Notes: generated from the sequence alone by a model not told the origin. A stretch of 64,000 bases of DNA from Salvator merianae (GCA_003586115.2 QVOM02000025.1:46434849-46498848), one strand, 5' to 3'; counted from the stretch's first letter, positions 24,523 to 37,596 are shown. Numbers and translations: made by a program.

Positions 24523-24936
24523 GGGCCGCTTCACACTTTTCACTAGTGAGCATGCCAGTGCCTGCAGTTTGCGAAGGTCCTTATGAATGGGAGTGGGCTA
24601 CAGCCACTCCCAATCACTACTAGCTATGGAGTACAAAACTGTGCTCCACAGCTGTACCAGCAGCAGCTGGATTGTTTTCAGTACACGGCATTTACAACTT
24701 CTTCTGTGTGCAAATGCTATGCTGCATGGTGAGGTGTGTTGCAGTGCAGCTGTGGCTGCAGCAGCATAGTCATGCCACATCCCTGGTTGCTGGATGTTTC
24801 CCCAGCTGCTGTCATGGTGCAAGCAGCCAACATTTGCACCGTGAGTCCAGGTGGCCTGCTGCCAGGATATTCCAGCCCTTGCATTGCAAGGTCTGTTCCA
24901 TCTTGGAATGTTTGCTTGGAAAGTGCAGAAAGGCCC
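24523..24936 (+). mobile_element. Non-autonomous DNA transposon, family A, copy 2
   Basis: It starts GGGCCGCTTCACACTTTTCA and continues CTAGTGAGCATGCC. The right end (TGGAAAGTGCAGAAAGGCCC) is the imperfect complement of the start. It is collinear with 1681-2082 throughout, including the CAGCAGCTGG, CCCAGCTGCTGTCATGGTGC and GATATTCCAGCCC blocks. No target duplication is evident. Overlapping open frames on both strands are by-products of its balanced composition. Confidence 0.7.
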
Positions 24937-24997
24937 ACAGAGAATGTGGCAACAGCAGTGAGATAAGGATAGTTAAGAAAAAATATTCATAGATTAA

Positions 24998-25449
24998 GGC
25001 TGCATCCAGACAAGGTCTAAACCCCGTGATTTCCTGGTGGTATATTGGGATTGCCATATGTATGGCAATCCCAACATAATCCCAGGATATAGAGTTGAAA
25101 TCGTGGGTTATCACTATTGTGGGGGGAAAAGCACTGAACCTGGGTTTTCCCTCATAGCAATATAATTTATTTTGTTTGGCACCTGCTCCTGGGATTTTTC
25201 CTGAGAAAAATACCCACTGTGCAAGTGTGGGGGCAAAACCTGGATGAAAATACCCACTGAATGAGCACAGAGGCAGATACCTGCACAGTCCTGGGTATTT
25301 CATGCCATAGATGCATCATGGGAGCAAGTGCTGGACATAGTAAGGGCCCAGGTTTGTCCTGTGATTTTGCCCTGCAGTCTGGCAGGGATGGTAAGAGGGA
25401 ACTGTGGGATCTAAATAGGACATTTTCCTCTCACTGTCTGGAGGCAGGC
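24998..25449. mobile_element. 452-bp Harbinger-like MITE with TAA duplication
   Basis: The left terminus GGCTGCATCCAGACA and the reverse complement of the right terminus, GCCTGCCTCCAGACA, agree at 13 of 15 bases. TAA lies immediately outside both ends (24995-24997 and 25450-25452), the TWA duplication typical of PIF/Harbinger. The terminus is the same as in the 138-bp palindrome at 8088. A perfect 14-bp-arm palindrome (TTGGGATTGCCATA and its complement) sits at 25047-25076. The minus-strand 163-codon frame that overlaps it runs across the element boundary into the neighbouring family A copy, so it is not a transposase. Confidence 0.82.
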
Positions 25450-25452
25450 TAA

Positions 25453-28400
25453 GACCCAGGCTCTGCACTCTCCCCCCAAACAACAGAAACCTCCACTTGT
25501 TTTTTGGATGATTTGGGGTAAGCAAGTATAGAAGCAGGAGGGTCTCTGTCAAATTGTCAGTGATTCAAGTCGGCCATCTGGGGACCCTAGATCATCTCCA
25601 TAAGAAGAACGTGGCTCAAGAGACAAATTTCCTGGCCAGATACTGTATGTAGGCATGGTGCCATAAGTTGAACTGGAAGTCACATCACATAGCCTGACAT
25701 TTTAGCAGAAGAGTTGGCATGGAGCTCAGGCAGCCAGGCAAAGGCACACCTCCATGCTGATTCTTCCAAAGGAGGCAACCTTAGAGTATTATTCCCATCT
25801 TACTGAAAAATTGCCCCTTTTGGAGGAAGCGGAGAGAAGCATCTGCATATGGCACAAGAACTGGTGGACACTCTGCCTTATGACTAACTCTAGGATGCAA
25901 CCTAACATACCTTCCGTATGCAACTGGTTGCTGGTCTGTCCCAATAGGCTATTTTTAATGTTCTATAACTATATTTTTGCTGTGTAAGTTAAATCTGTGG
26001 TTGGGACAGGTGGTTTAGCCAGTCTGGCTTAACCAGTATAGTGAACAGATAAATTCATACAGTCGCTCCAAATTTCTCCCAGAAACCGGATCATTAAGTT
26101 TGAATTGCTTGGAATTTGAATATTTTTATATTATCTTTCAGACCCAAAATAATATATTTTTTAAAAAAAATACTCACAAGCAGGTTACACACACAATTAC
26201 AAATGTACAATCATCTAAGTAGCGCACATTTCATTCAGTACAATTTAAAAATACAGCTACAGGCACAACGCTAAGTACCACCTTTACCTTATTTATAGCA
26301 GATCACATTTTTAAAGGGCAAAGAAGATTGAAACTTAAAAGATCTGATATACCATATGGATGTTCTGCTAGCATACACTCTTTTTCAAAAAGGCTGCACA
26401 AACTGCATCTTCATTATTCAGTACCTGGAGACATATATGGAGTAAATCTCAACAACATTTACATAAACAAAACTCAGAACTTGATTGTGACAAAAAGCCT
26501 CATTAATTCTGAATTAAATTTCAAAGAAAGTTTTATGAGCACATTTCATTATTCTCCAGGAGGCCTTAAAGGCATACACACAAAACATATAAAACTTGCT
26601 TGTAAATGTATAAGCCAATATTTTAATGGAGGTATCCGTAAAACACATTACGTCTGATGCACTAACTGCTTTTGCAGTGACTACAAATAAATGCTCTTCC
26701 TCTGGAATTCTTTCTTCAAACCATCCTTAAATCTGTATTTAATATCTTCAAAACCAAAAGATGTATGTCACATGACAATAAACAGATACCTTGAAATTAT
26801 GCAATCTGTTGAAAGTTCCATTTGGTGTGACATCTTGGTGGGTTTTTTTCTTTTTTCTTTTTTTCCCAAATCCTTGGATGTGGCTTCAGCTCAAACTTGC
26901 AATCTGTGACAGACTGGGGGTGTGAGGTGGCATCTAATTCTGACACCTATCTAATGAAAAGCAGTCTTGCACAGGAGCCCACAATGGACCAAAATGCAGC
27001 TCAACAAGACAATAGAAAGCCAAGCCCATTACTATCACCTTCACCAAGTATTCATTAGGAGAATTGGACCATCAACTCATAATATTATGTATTTGTTAGC
27101 TACAACTCAATTTGTCTTAAGGTTTTTCCCCCCCAAAATCTCTGGAGACTAATGCAGTTGATGAAAACATTTGTTCACTTGTAGTATAAAACATTTCTGT
27201 GCAGTTTTTCCTAAATCATTCAGGATGTTTTACAAATATTAATAAGACAGTTAAAAACAATATATCGATAAAAGCAATTAAAATGAAAATTGATTCAAAA
27301 GAGATACAATAATTTTTCCTTGCAAATTGTAGCTAGGTTTGAAGACCTGGATAACCTTAGGCAGCTTCTGCAGGCCTGCTGGTGGTACATGCTTCAGACA
27401 ATGTTTTTGGACAATCAAGCTAGGAATTGGGTGAGTCAGGGCAGGGCAGGGTACATTAGCAACCATTCACAGGATAACTGTCTCATCCCAGCCTAGCTAT
27501 GAAGGTGGAGAACAAACATTCCCAAGATTCGAAAGTTATAGGCCAGAGATGTTTCTTCATGGCCTTAGAAAACAACCTTAGAAAATGGCCATCCTCTGAA
27601 GCCCAGTGAAATCACTAGGCTCCAGGATAGGGTCTGGGATAATCCTGGTGGTGGCAGGAATGGGACCCAGCCTGGGCCACAAGGAAGACCACTGGAGTGC
27701 TCCTGGACCCGGCCTGGACAACAAATGAGACTATTGTAATGTGGTCTCCCACAGGAATCTCCCTTGTCAGACACAGGTTCTTATATAGTCACTGCATTCC
27801 CCAGGAAGCAAAGCCTCCCAGGGAATGTGATGGGCACACATCTGGTGCAGTCCAGGAGCATAGTGCAGAGGTCACTCAGTGCATAAGTACATTTTGAACA
27901 AATGCCAAAAAAATTATCCGAGTTGGCACCTGCTTTATTTCCATAAGCTGGATTTATCTCTGAAAAAGCCCTTCTTCTAAATCTTCCATGTTGCAGAACA
28001 CAGGGTGGTCACAACTTGTAACGTTCCTAAAAGATTAAAAAAAAGGAAAGGATTCAATATTTACAAACAGTCTTTCAGTGAACCCCCTATTAACTCATTT
28101 AGACACTTGCTACATTTCAGAGAGAATCTATGGATGATCCAGTAGTGCATCTTTTACATTATAGCAGCTCTGCCTTTAACACTGCCACTAAAATACCTTT
28201 GACATATTCTGTGATCTTGGGGATGCTAATGCTTATGCTTTACAACCTACTTTTTAGCTTCCATGCCAGTCAGCTGCACCATGCAAATGCAGGTGGTAGC
28301 CCTCTATTTAGCCTGAGTGGCTAAGTGGAAGCCATGAGCTGAATCAAAAGGACAGGGTACCATCAAAACAGTGTGCTCTGTCCCCAACTCAGTGTGGCAT

Positions 28401-28502
28401 TGGGGATTTATGGCAGAGGATGTTTGGCTACTCTGTCCTGGGTGAGCAAAGTAATTTTCATTCATGCATGAATGCAACCATATTATTTTCTCATCCATGT
28501 TT
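25453..28502. other. Unassigned stretch
   Basis: From 26100 to 26900 the sequence is AT-rich and lacks obvious repeat ends. A 109-codon plus-strand frame at 26328-26657 has no recognisable domain. Read on the minus strand, the block looks untranslated-region-like (long T-rich runs). The 27500-27880 part is GC-richer and unidentified. No exon can be supported. Confidence 0.4.
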
Positions 28503-28612
28503 TATGCCCACAACAACCCTTTGAAATGGATTAGGCTGAGTGGAAATGAATGGCCCATGTAATCATCAAGGTTCTATGACCACGGGAGGCTTAATCTTGA
28601 TCTCTTAATACT
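28503..28612 (+). mobile_element. MIR-like (CORE) SINE remnant
   Basis: CCCACAACAACCCTTTGAAA, then GGATTAGGCTGAGTGGAAA, then AATGGCCCATGTAATCATC, follows the order of the conserved CORE and 3' part of MIR-type SINEs (CAACAACCCT, the GGCTGAG block, GGCCCAAGGTCA). The 5' tRNA-like portion is not recognisable. Assignment is by motif order, not alignment. Confidence 0.6.
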
Positions 28613-31600
28613 GAATTTCTTAGTTTCAGTATGTTGGTCATTAAATGTGCTAAATGAGCATGCATGCTGAATGGGGACACCATCTCTAAATAGTTCTGAG
28701 GAGAAGTTATGCTGGCATCTAATGTTCCACAATTGTTTATGAAAATAAATACCAAAAACTTTTCAGATAGGCATTTAAAAGTTTCTGTGCCCAGCAAGAC
28801 TGCTGGCATGGGGAAGGATTTTTCATCAGCAAGAAAAATTTAAATTGGCCTTCATCTGGGAAAACAGTGAAAGAATTCCAGTTAACTTAATTGCATCTGA
28901 ACTACAAAAGAGAGCCTTTCAGGATTTGAAACTTTAGCAGTAACTTTTTCATAGCCATCCTATAGTGGTTTATGTAGATCCTTTGAGTAAAAAAATAATG
29001 TGAGCTAGAAAAGCAACTTGTTATCTGAGATTCCACTTGTGAGGGTTGTTTTTGTTAAGATTGTTTATTGCACATGAAATTACTTTCTGGTCTGATCTAT
29101 TCCCAACTGGAAATAAATCTTTCAAATCTCAAAACAATTGAATGCTCTTAAAATATCCCTATGAACAACAGAATGAAACCTCAGAGCACTTTCAGGCTTG
29201 CTGTCTCCTCAACTTGTTAACAAATGCCAGAAGGGAGCTTTTATTGTTGGTGAACTGTCCCACTATGAGCTTTGTGAAAAGTGGCATTTCTTCAGGATTG
29301 TAAAGAAATGATCAGTATAACTCTTAGGTGCTTCTTGGGTGGATGAAGGGAAAAGAAAAATACTGTACTAGATTGAATTTAGAGCTCCTATCAGCACAGT
29401 TTTGCATAATGTGAAATGAGCTGTCTTCAAGTCAACTAATAAAATAGGGACACAAATCTATGTCACTTCTCCCTCTGCCTTGCAGGGATCCATTTCCCCT
29501 GGAAATTTACTCTAAAGCCATGAGAAATCTCCTGAAATATGATGGGAGATGGCACAAGGGAGCTGCAGAGAGAAGGAAATATTCCCCCAAAATTGTGTTC
29601 TCCCCAGTGGGAATTAGGCAGCAAGCAAAGTGGGCAGTACCCTATCACACCCACTAGATCAGAGTTTGAGCCTGACTCCATTTCTTCTTTACACTTGTAT
29701 CATTTCAGAGTTGGCTAGAGAAGAGGGAGAAGATGACATATTTCACATCAGGGAGTGCAATAACCCTATATTTCCCTTGCTCTTGCCAGAAAACTGCAGC
29801 TGTAGAAGATGTAGAGATCTTATATGTGATACTGGGACTATTTGTACATTTGATAAGAAATACTCAAAGTAGATTCATGCATGCATATACATTAGTCAAT
29901 GACTCAGTGCTGAACTTAGAAACTCTTTCTAAATGAAATGCATTTGAGGCAACTCACAGTATACTATCCTATTCATTAGGATCAATAAGGATTTTTCACA
30001 TTCTCAGGGCCTGGCCCTGTGCAATGTCCATTTGGTGCTCACTCCCAAGTTACTGCCATGGGCAAATAGAGCTGGGGCCTGCTGAATGCTCTCCATGCTG
30101 TTTTACTAGTCGTGTCTGCTGTTACATGTTAATGATCTGCCTTATTTGTGCACCAATGTCAATGAATGAACAAATAGTATCAGAATTTCCAATGAATAAC
30201 AAAAATGATGCAAGGATTACAGACAGAAAAATTCTAAATAGAAAGGAAGAAACAAATCACATCTGACTAATTCATTCTTTAAAGTTTTATCCTAGAATTC
30301 CAAAAATAGCTTACCAAAAAGCAAGTTACTAAAGAATACACCCTTCACTACTTTATGCCACAGAATTAAAAAAGTTACTAAAGCTGTAATTCAAATTATT
30401 ATAGTCCAGGGAAAAGTAAGATATTAAAAAACAAAGACTGTCACTGAGATTGGATACTCCATTTTCATTTCATCTTTGCAACACAGAAGGATCTGACAAG
30501 TGACTAATTTTGACCGACCAGAGAGACAGGTTGATATTATACAAGGAAAATAGAATACTCTAATGGTGTATTTAGCTATTGTTTGTTGTATTCCTTCTGT
30601 TTCAACCTCTTAATTTTATTGCCAATGAAACTTTCATTATCAGAGATGTTTACCAACAGTCCAGCTTGCTCTTATTCTCATCTTCTCCTGCCTGGGAAAG
30701 AGATCTACAAAGATACATGAATGCAATGAATTAGAAAAGACATTTTTAGAGCAGTGGCATTATTTTTTTGTCCTCCAGTGCATTCTCCACCAAGATGTCA
30801 AATCTACTGCATGTGAGCTTTGTCTACATTTTTGTAAGTTTTTCTGACCTTCTCTCTCTCTCTCTTTTTTCTTCCTCTCTTGCTTCTTTCTTAACTCTCC
30901 CCAACTGTCTTGTGTTATTACAGCTAAAAAATAAAATAAAGCATTGCTAGTCTGCAGGCTTTATGGAACGGTTGGCAAGCTATTGTTTTTTACGTTACAC
31001 CATTAAGCCTGTTGTTACAATGCGTCTCCTATGCAAAATCCCAAACCTTGAAGTTCAGTAACCAAGTGACATGGCTAGCATTCATTGCTTTACAGCTCAG
31101 GCCTTTTGGCAGAAGATTTTTTTAAAGAAAAAATCCCGGTAAAATTTTCCCCTAAAGAGTGTTATAGTAGAAATAAAATTTGGCATGTAAATAACTTTGG
31201 TCATGGCCCAATTTAGTTTTTTTCCCTTCCAAATGGAAAGAGAAAATTGTATTGCAAAAATATGCTGCAGGATTGGACCTTGTGAGGTCGAACAAAGGGG
31301 TTATTGATATAGAGACTGTGCTGGCATTTAGGAGTGCAAAGGCATGGCTTTCAATCACTACCTTGCTTCTCTTCAACCAAAGGCCACCAAGAACAGCTGT
31401 CTCATAAGGACAATGGGTCTTTCTCACTATATCTAGCAGGTCAGAGCTTGTTGGCTCTCCTCTTTTCCTTCATATTTTTTTTTAATCTCAGCGTTGGCTA
31501 ATGAATACATAATCCACTATCATCAATGAGATTGATTTACACGCAGGTGTGTATAGAGTTACAGACTTGTAATATTTTACCCTATCAGGCAAGTTCAGAG

Positions 31601-31779
31601 CCCTTAAAAAAACACCTACCTGGCCTTGCAGGCCTATATAGGCTCACAGTTTATGGCAGCAGGTGTGCACCAAAGGAGGCCTACTAGCCATTTCAGGGAC
31701 AACAGGGGTGAGGGCCACTCCCTTTGGCCCAGGACCACAGTGATCTGTGGGATGATTGGGGTAGGTGGTGGTACTTTGA
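28613..31779. other. Unassigned AT-rich stretch
   Basis: It contains a TC-rich patch at about 30850-30900 (CTCTCTCTCTCTC then T and CTTCCTC). Otherwise it is AT-rich with no identifiable element or exon. Confidence 0.5.
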
Positions 31780-32222
31780 GGGCCTGTTCAGACTTACCAG
31801 CCTGGCATGGTATAACAATACCATTCTAGGCTGGAAAGGACCCAGAGCACTAGCATCCATCTGTACTTCAAGTGCTGGAACAGCCCTGTACTGATGCACC
31901 AGCATGAAGTGTGAATGGTCCATCCAGGGTTGGCCCAACTGCCATGACAGTAGCTGTGGAAACATCTTGCACGTGGCCAGACATTGCCATGGAGATTGGG
32001 AAGCAGTATGTGACTGCACAGCCACATCACCATGCCAACTTGCAGCATTTGCACCTGGAAGAGTTTGTGAACACTGCTGACTGGGAGCTCACTAGCTGAC
32101 TGGGAGCTCACTAGCCATGTCCAAGAGCAGCTGTGGGTACTCCCAGATGTGATGGCAGTGTGCGGATGGACCAGTCTAGTGATCGTTCGATTGCCCACTA
32201 GCAGGTCAGTGCAAACAGGCCC
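31780..32222 (-). mobile_element. Non-autonomous DNA transposon, family A, copy 3, reverse orientation
   Basis: The ends GGGCCTGTTCAGACTTACC and the complement of GGGCCTGTTTGCACTGACC are inverted repeats. The flanks are TGA on the left and TTA on the right, which may be a decayed TTA duplication. Read in reverse it is collinear with 1681-2082: GCTGTGCAGTCACAT, then CCACAGCTACTGTCATGGC. A 19-bp tandem duplication (CTGACTGGGAGCTCACTAG twice, about 32077-32115) is private to this copy. Confidence 0.72.
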
Positions 32223-32507
32223 TTAACTTGTTTTAAAATTTGTTTCGTTGTTTAATATTCTTTTAGCCTAACTATAGTGTCTGTATTGGGGTGGGTGGGA
32301 ATAATGTGTCAAGGAAGGGAAGGAGGAAGGTAAATGTCAGTGGACAACATCACTGTAGTGCTGTGTGGGTGGTACAGTGCCAGAAGGTGGAAGACTTGCT
32401 TTAGGAGAAGAAGTGTTGGATGCATGAAAACTTTCACTCCTGCTGGACTGCCTTCCAATTGACAGAGTTTGGGGATGCCTGCCAACTGGCCCACTGCTCT
32501 GATGGTA

Positions 32508-34273
32508 GTGCTTTTGAAGGCCAGATCAGTTCAGAACAAAGTATTAGTTATCTATGACTTGACAGTGGATGAAGGGGCTGATCTGGTATGATTTACCAAA
32601 TAGCAGATGAACTGGGTTAGCCTTGTCTCATCCAGTTCTGTCCTCCATGTTAATTCAGTGCAGCTGTTGTCCATAGGACCTCTTTCTCTCTTTCCTAACA
32701 ACCATTCTGTGCCTCAATTTAAGGGGCTATTTTTGTTGTTGGATCAAAGAGACAGGATAGGGATGCTGCTGGTGTACCATTCACCATGCTGCCCAGCATC
32801 CTCCCTGTCAGAGCTGGCTGAGATAGTTTCAGATGTGGTGTTGGAATCACCTGCAATGGTGGTATTGGAGGATTTCATCTTCCATGCTGAGGCAATGCTC
32901 AGTGGACCAACTCAGGTCTTCTTGATCTCCATGGGGCTGTTTCAGTATGTTACTAGCCCAACACATACAGAAGAACATTCTGTCAATCTGCCACAGAATG
33001 GATTGGTGAAAATCTGTTGATAGGAGAGCTAGTGGTAAGATCTGAACTTGCAGTGGCAGCTCCCCTCCACAGGGATTAAGGGGGCACTGAGATGGTCCAC
33101 CCTCACAGACATATGGAATCTGAATAATTCCTGGATGCTTTGGAGGATTTCTGGTTAACATGGATGGTGCTCTTATTGAGTCTCTGTTCTTGCTGTGGAA
33201 TCACAAGGAGACTTGATCACACCCAGGCTCCTTAAATACAGATGTGGAGCCTATAAACCACATTAGTATTCCAAGAAGCTACAAGTGATGAAGCAGGAGG
33301 GTTGACGGTTAGAGTGCAGACAGCATAATTCCTGCTGTTAACCTGACTGAACATGGGTTATTATTGTCCCTATAATGTGGCAATGACATTAGCAAAAAAG
33401 GAATTATCTGTCCATCTGTCCACCATCATTGGGTCCTCAAGTAACTATCCAGCAGAACTTTCCTGAGACTTTTAAGATCTAGTCTTAGAAAGCAAGGCGT
33501 TACAGGGACTGCTTCTATAAAGGGACTGCTTCTAACACCTGCTGTGACAAATTTGTGGGGTATTTTGCAGGAAAACTTGCTCAAATCCATAGAAGATTGG
33601 ATGCCACAGTTAAAAATTGTCTAAAGGAAGCATCAAGAGAACTGTCTAGTCCAGTTATTTTGGATCAGTATCAATTATTGAGGCCTGAGGATATGGAAAA
33701 GCTGCTTGCTAGGGTTTTTCAACCACATGATTTCTGGATCCTTGCCCTTCTTAGCTGATAAAAGCTAGCTAGCAGGATATGTCTGGGTAAGCTCAGGGAG
33801 TGGTAAATACTTCCATGGGAGATGTGGTGGTCCTGCTGGCTTTTAAAGAGACAGTGGTGGATCCCCTTCTCAAGAGGTCCACTCTGGATCCAGATGAGCT
33901 AAACAACTACTGCCAAGGGGCTAATATACCCTTCCTGAGCAAAGTACTGCTGAGGGCTACAATTGCCCAATTGCAAACTTGCTTGGAGAAAGTTGATTAT
34001 CTAGACCCACTTCAATCTGCCTTAAGTCCCAATTATGGGATTGAAACTGCTTTGGTCACCCTGATTTATGACCTTTGCCAGAAGAAAAACAGGGGAAGTG
34101 GTTTTCCTGGATTTCTCAGTGGTTTTCAGTACTATTGACCATGGCATCTTTCTGGAAAGCTGATGGGAGTTTGGGAATTGGAGGGAACAGCATCCTGCCC
34201 CCATGCTGTTACCCCCATAATCTATTTTATCTGTTTTTACAGATATATAAATATCAATCAATCAATCAATCTT
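32508..34273 (+). mobile_element. L2-clade LINE, internally deleted copy (endonuclease to RT start, then 3' tail)
   Basis: The pieces appear in polyprotein order. The N-terminus of the apurinic-type endonuclease (LLKARSVQNKVLVIYDLTV, from about 32511) is followed by the endonuclease core (GMLLVYHSPCCPASSLSELA then VVLESPAMVVLEDFIFHAEA, 32760-32900) and the VTSPTHTEEHSVNL block. A linker (33000-33540) is shared with 60720-61330. The start of the reverse transcriptase (DPLLKRSTLDPDELNNYC, then NIPFLSKVLLRATIAQLQ) follows, ending near FSTIDHGIF at about 34130. There the sequence jumps to a 3' UTR-like end and an ATCA tail (34250-34273), so the rest of the RT and the C-terminus are missing. Many stops and shifts mark a fossil. 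Confidence 0.82.
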
Positions 34274-37200
34274 AGGTCTACCCATTCTGAATCCTGGTAT
34301 CATTTCCTTTCAGCTGTCTTGCCCTTCACTCTATCAGTCACAATGGCACCAGTCACCACTGGGGTCATCCGAGTTCCATTGATCATCTTTGTATTCTTCT
34401 TCCAGCTCTAAAATGTCCCTTCTGAAATTGGTACCAGAAGTGTACATATTCCAAATCCAGCTGTAGCATACATTTACATTGAATTGTTTGTAGCATACTG
34501 ACAGTTTCATTTTATCCCTCTCCTAATAATACATATGTCACCGCTATTAAACTTTCAAATGATGCTTTCATTGAGTTATCCATCACTATGGCAAAATCTT
34601 TTACTGGTGGTGTCACATGCCCACTTGGCCTCCGTAAATTTATATGTCAAGATGAGATCCAAGTGCTTCTTACATTGATCATAATTTCTAATTTCGTTGT
34701 CAACTCATATAATTTTGAGTCCTTCTGGTGTTTTTTTCATAGCTCACTTGGGCTTCTGTCATCCTGATTAATACTGTAAGTCACAAATATGGCTACTTTA
34801 CTGCTCACTCTAGCTTATTTATGAATATATATTATTGATCTATGGGGATTTGCCCTTTTGTCTCATAACTACTAAGTTTGTTCAACATTCTCTGCCAAAG
34901 GCATTTCTGCCAAAGCTGGATGCTCTGAATATGTGTTCCTTACTTTTTAGCACTCATATCAGAATTTATCTGAACATGCAGAAAATCAGCAAGCATAGCA
35001 GATTGGAGAAGATCAGGTATTGGGATAGGAAATTTCACTACATGCTGCCTGAGTGCTGAGAAATGACTGGTCCAGAAAGAAAGTTAGCATTTTGATGAGC
35101 AAAGGAATAATTCCAGACACCTCAAGGTACTAAAAGCTAATCTTTGAACCTGAAGATTTAAGTAGTGTTCATCTCGTTACAAGTGTATCTTTCAGCAGCA
35201 AGATTTTAAAACATGTGGTGGAAGACTATTCCAGGTATTGATTTTATGCACAGACGGTGGCTCCTCTGAGGTGGCTGAAAACATCTTGAGGAGGTGCCTC
35301 TATTGTCATGGCTTGGCCAACACACCTCCCTGTTATGATTGTCACAGGACCAGGCTATGGCAACCTCAGGTTATGGATGGCAACCTCAGTCAACACATGC
35401 ATGCACAGCAGCCCCTTTGCTCATCATGACCCATATTTATGGCCACATCGGGGCATGAGGTAGCAACTTCAGTGTTCCTGCTCACGCTACCCCACTAATG
35501 TTTCTGTGTGTACATGTGGTGGACTACCCTTTAGAGATGATAAAATAAATGTAAATTTGTACACTATGAACTATTTCAGTAATTCAGAACCTTCATAATG
35601 CAACAGAGCAAAAGCAGTAAAAATGACAGATATACATGAGTTTGCTAGAAAGACTTCAAAAGCAGCTCATGTAATGGAAAATCCACTGAAACATGAACAT
35701 GTTTGGCATTTGCAACTTGCCCTTCCTTCATTTTTTGCCAGTGGATCATGAGGTAGACACCCCGGCTACCTTCATTAGTAAAAGTCATAGAGCGTTTACA
35801 GATGGCAAGAGGAAAATGCAGGATGTTGCTTAAATCCTGTCATTGCCTCTTGCCATTCCAGCCAGACAGCAGGGCAAGATCATGGGGCAAGCCTGGGAAC
35901 TTACCTCTCTGGCACTTGCTCCGGTGATACATCTGGTGTTAAAAACATCTGGAAGTACACAAGCACCCATTCCTGCACTTGTGCAGTTGGTATCTTCAAC
36001 AGGAAGAATCCTGGGAGCAAGCGTCAGACAAGGCAAGTAATATTGTTATGTGGGAAAACCCAGGTTTGGTGTTAAAAATTAGATTTTGCATATATGTCTT
36101 TTAAATGTCTTTTTGTTTTAAGTCAACCAAACCACATTTAGTTATTGGGTGTTTATAGAAATAAATAGTAAATACCTTTCAACTAACTCTATGGCAAAGT
36201 TCACATGCTGCCACTGTGGCACCCTGTATGCAGCCTGTGTATGTGGAGTCCACATTTCCCTACACACTCAGGGTGCAATGGATGTACTGTAAATATGCAA
36301 GGTCTACATGGCCCCACACTCATTCAGCAGGCATCTCAGCACTTAAAAGGAAGTGCAGAAACATCACAACTGTCGAACAAAAGTCCTCTGGCTGTGATGT
36401 TTCTGTGGCTGCGAGCAGTCGGAGGCATGCAAACAGCATGCAACTGCTTTAAGAAGTTCACTACATTAGTAGCACTTTTTAACATGGTGTGCAGTAGCTC
36501 TGAGTTCTGTGAAGTATCATCTCGTTCATGAGCTGCCAACAGTGCTTGTTTAGATCCTGCCGATGTATTGTCATTTTGGTATGGATTGACTGCAATCTCT
36601 ATAGTTACAATTTTTAACTTTTTAAATTAGGTATTGATCATAACATGGCTGAAATTTGAGTTCTTGTGAGTTGCTCAAGTGATTTCCCCTGTTTAGATCT
36701 GTATCAAATTCCCCCTTCATTTATTTATCAATCAAGATTTGCCCATCCCTCTCATGGACAAGAACAGAAAAAGACAGAGACACTAGATCTTTATAGGCTA
36801 TCAAACCCAATTCCTTTCCTAGGAATAGTATTTGAAGGGTTCAGATTTTATAGGCAGACAAGTATCTTTCTTAGCTTTTCTTTCTGTGCTTGTAAAAATA
36901 TAATCTAGGAAATCTATTGAAGCAAAATCATCTAATTGGAAAACTATATTCACTGTGACAGACGGTCAGACTATACAAAACGTCATACAGTAGAGCTGTA
37001 ATGATAATCTAGTTTAATCTGTTTCCTTTTTAGGTTTGGCTCCTTCTGAAATGGTAACTTCAGAGCCTGGCTGAGGAGAGAAAAAAGAAACACAGCTCTT
37101 CACAGACATGAAGCTGGAAGAGACCAGTGACTGATACAGTCCAAGCTGAAGGGTTCCTTAAATTATATAGTGTCAAAGCACAGCCAAATTAAACATACTC

Positions 37201-37417
37201 ATAGAAACGTTAACTGGACAAACTAATCCAAAAAAATATGCTTAAGAGTTTTAAAAATGAATTACAGTGTGTCCTCCTCTAATAAGAGGGTTCCATTCTG
37301 ACAAAATGCCACTTAAGAGGAATCCTTGTTAGGGGAACCATAGAATTCAGTGGAAAACTGGGGGTTACAGGAACCATAACAAAAACCTCCATTGTCTAAC
37401 ACTTTGGTCAACACTTT
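34274..37417. other. Unassigned stretch with one hairpin
   Basis: TGGCAAGAGG at about 35804 and its complement CCTCTTGCCA at about 35847 form the outer arms of a hairpin of roughly 52 bases, with an inner AGGAT/ATCCT pair; it may be the end of an unidentified MITE. At 36720-36760 a TTTATTTATCAATCAAG run resembles a reversed LINE tail. No exon was recognised. Confidence 0.4.
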
Positions 37418-37443
37418 CCCCATTGACCTGAATGGGGAAAAGT
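37418..37443. repeat. Short perfect palindrome
   Basis: TTTCCCCATT and AATGGGGAAA form 10-bp perfect arms with a 6-base loop. It lies in a GC-richer block that ends in a C run at 37494-37505. It may be the core of an unrecognised transposon. Confidence 0.7.
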
Positions 37444-37596
37444 TCCAAATGTAAGTCAATGGAGGAAAGGAACCTGAATTATAAGGGGCACAGCCCCCCC
37501 CCCCCGGGAGCATCAACCACAGGGCCAATGGCAGCGTACAGAAGTGCTGTGCCTGACATTTCTATACACATGTGCCAATCCAGATGCCCTATCCAG

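Noticed and set aside
24812..25303. 163-codon minus-strand open frame
   Set aside because: It crosses the boundary between two unrelated MITEs and has no recognisable domain.
26328..26657. 109-codon plus-strand frame as a gene
   Set aside because: It has no recognisable domain, no start context and AT-driven residue composition; the block looks more like non-coding or minus-strand UTR sequence.
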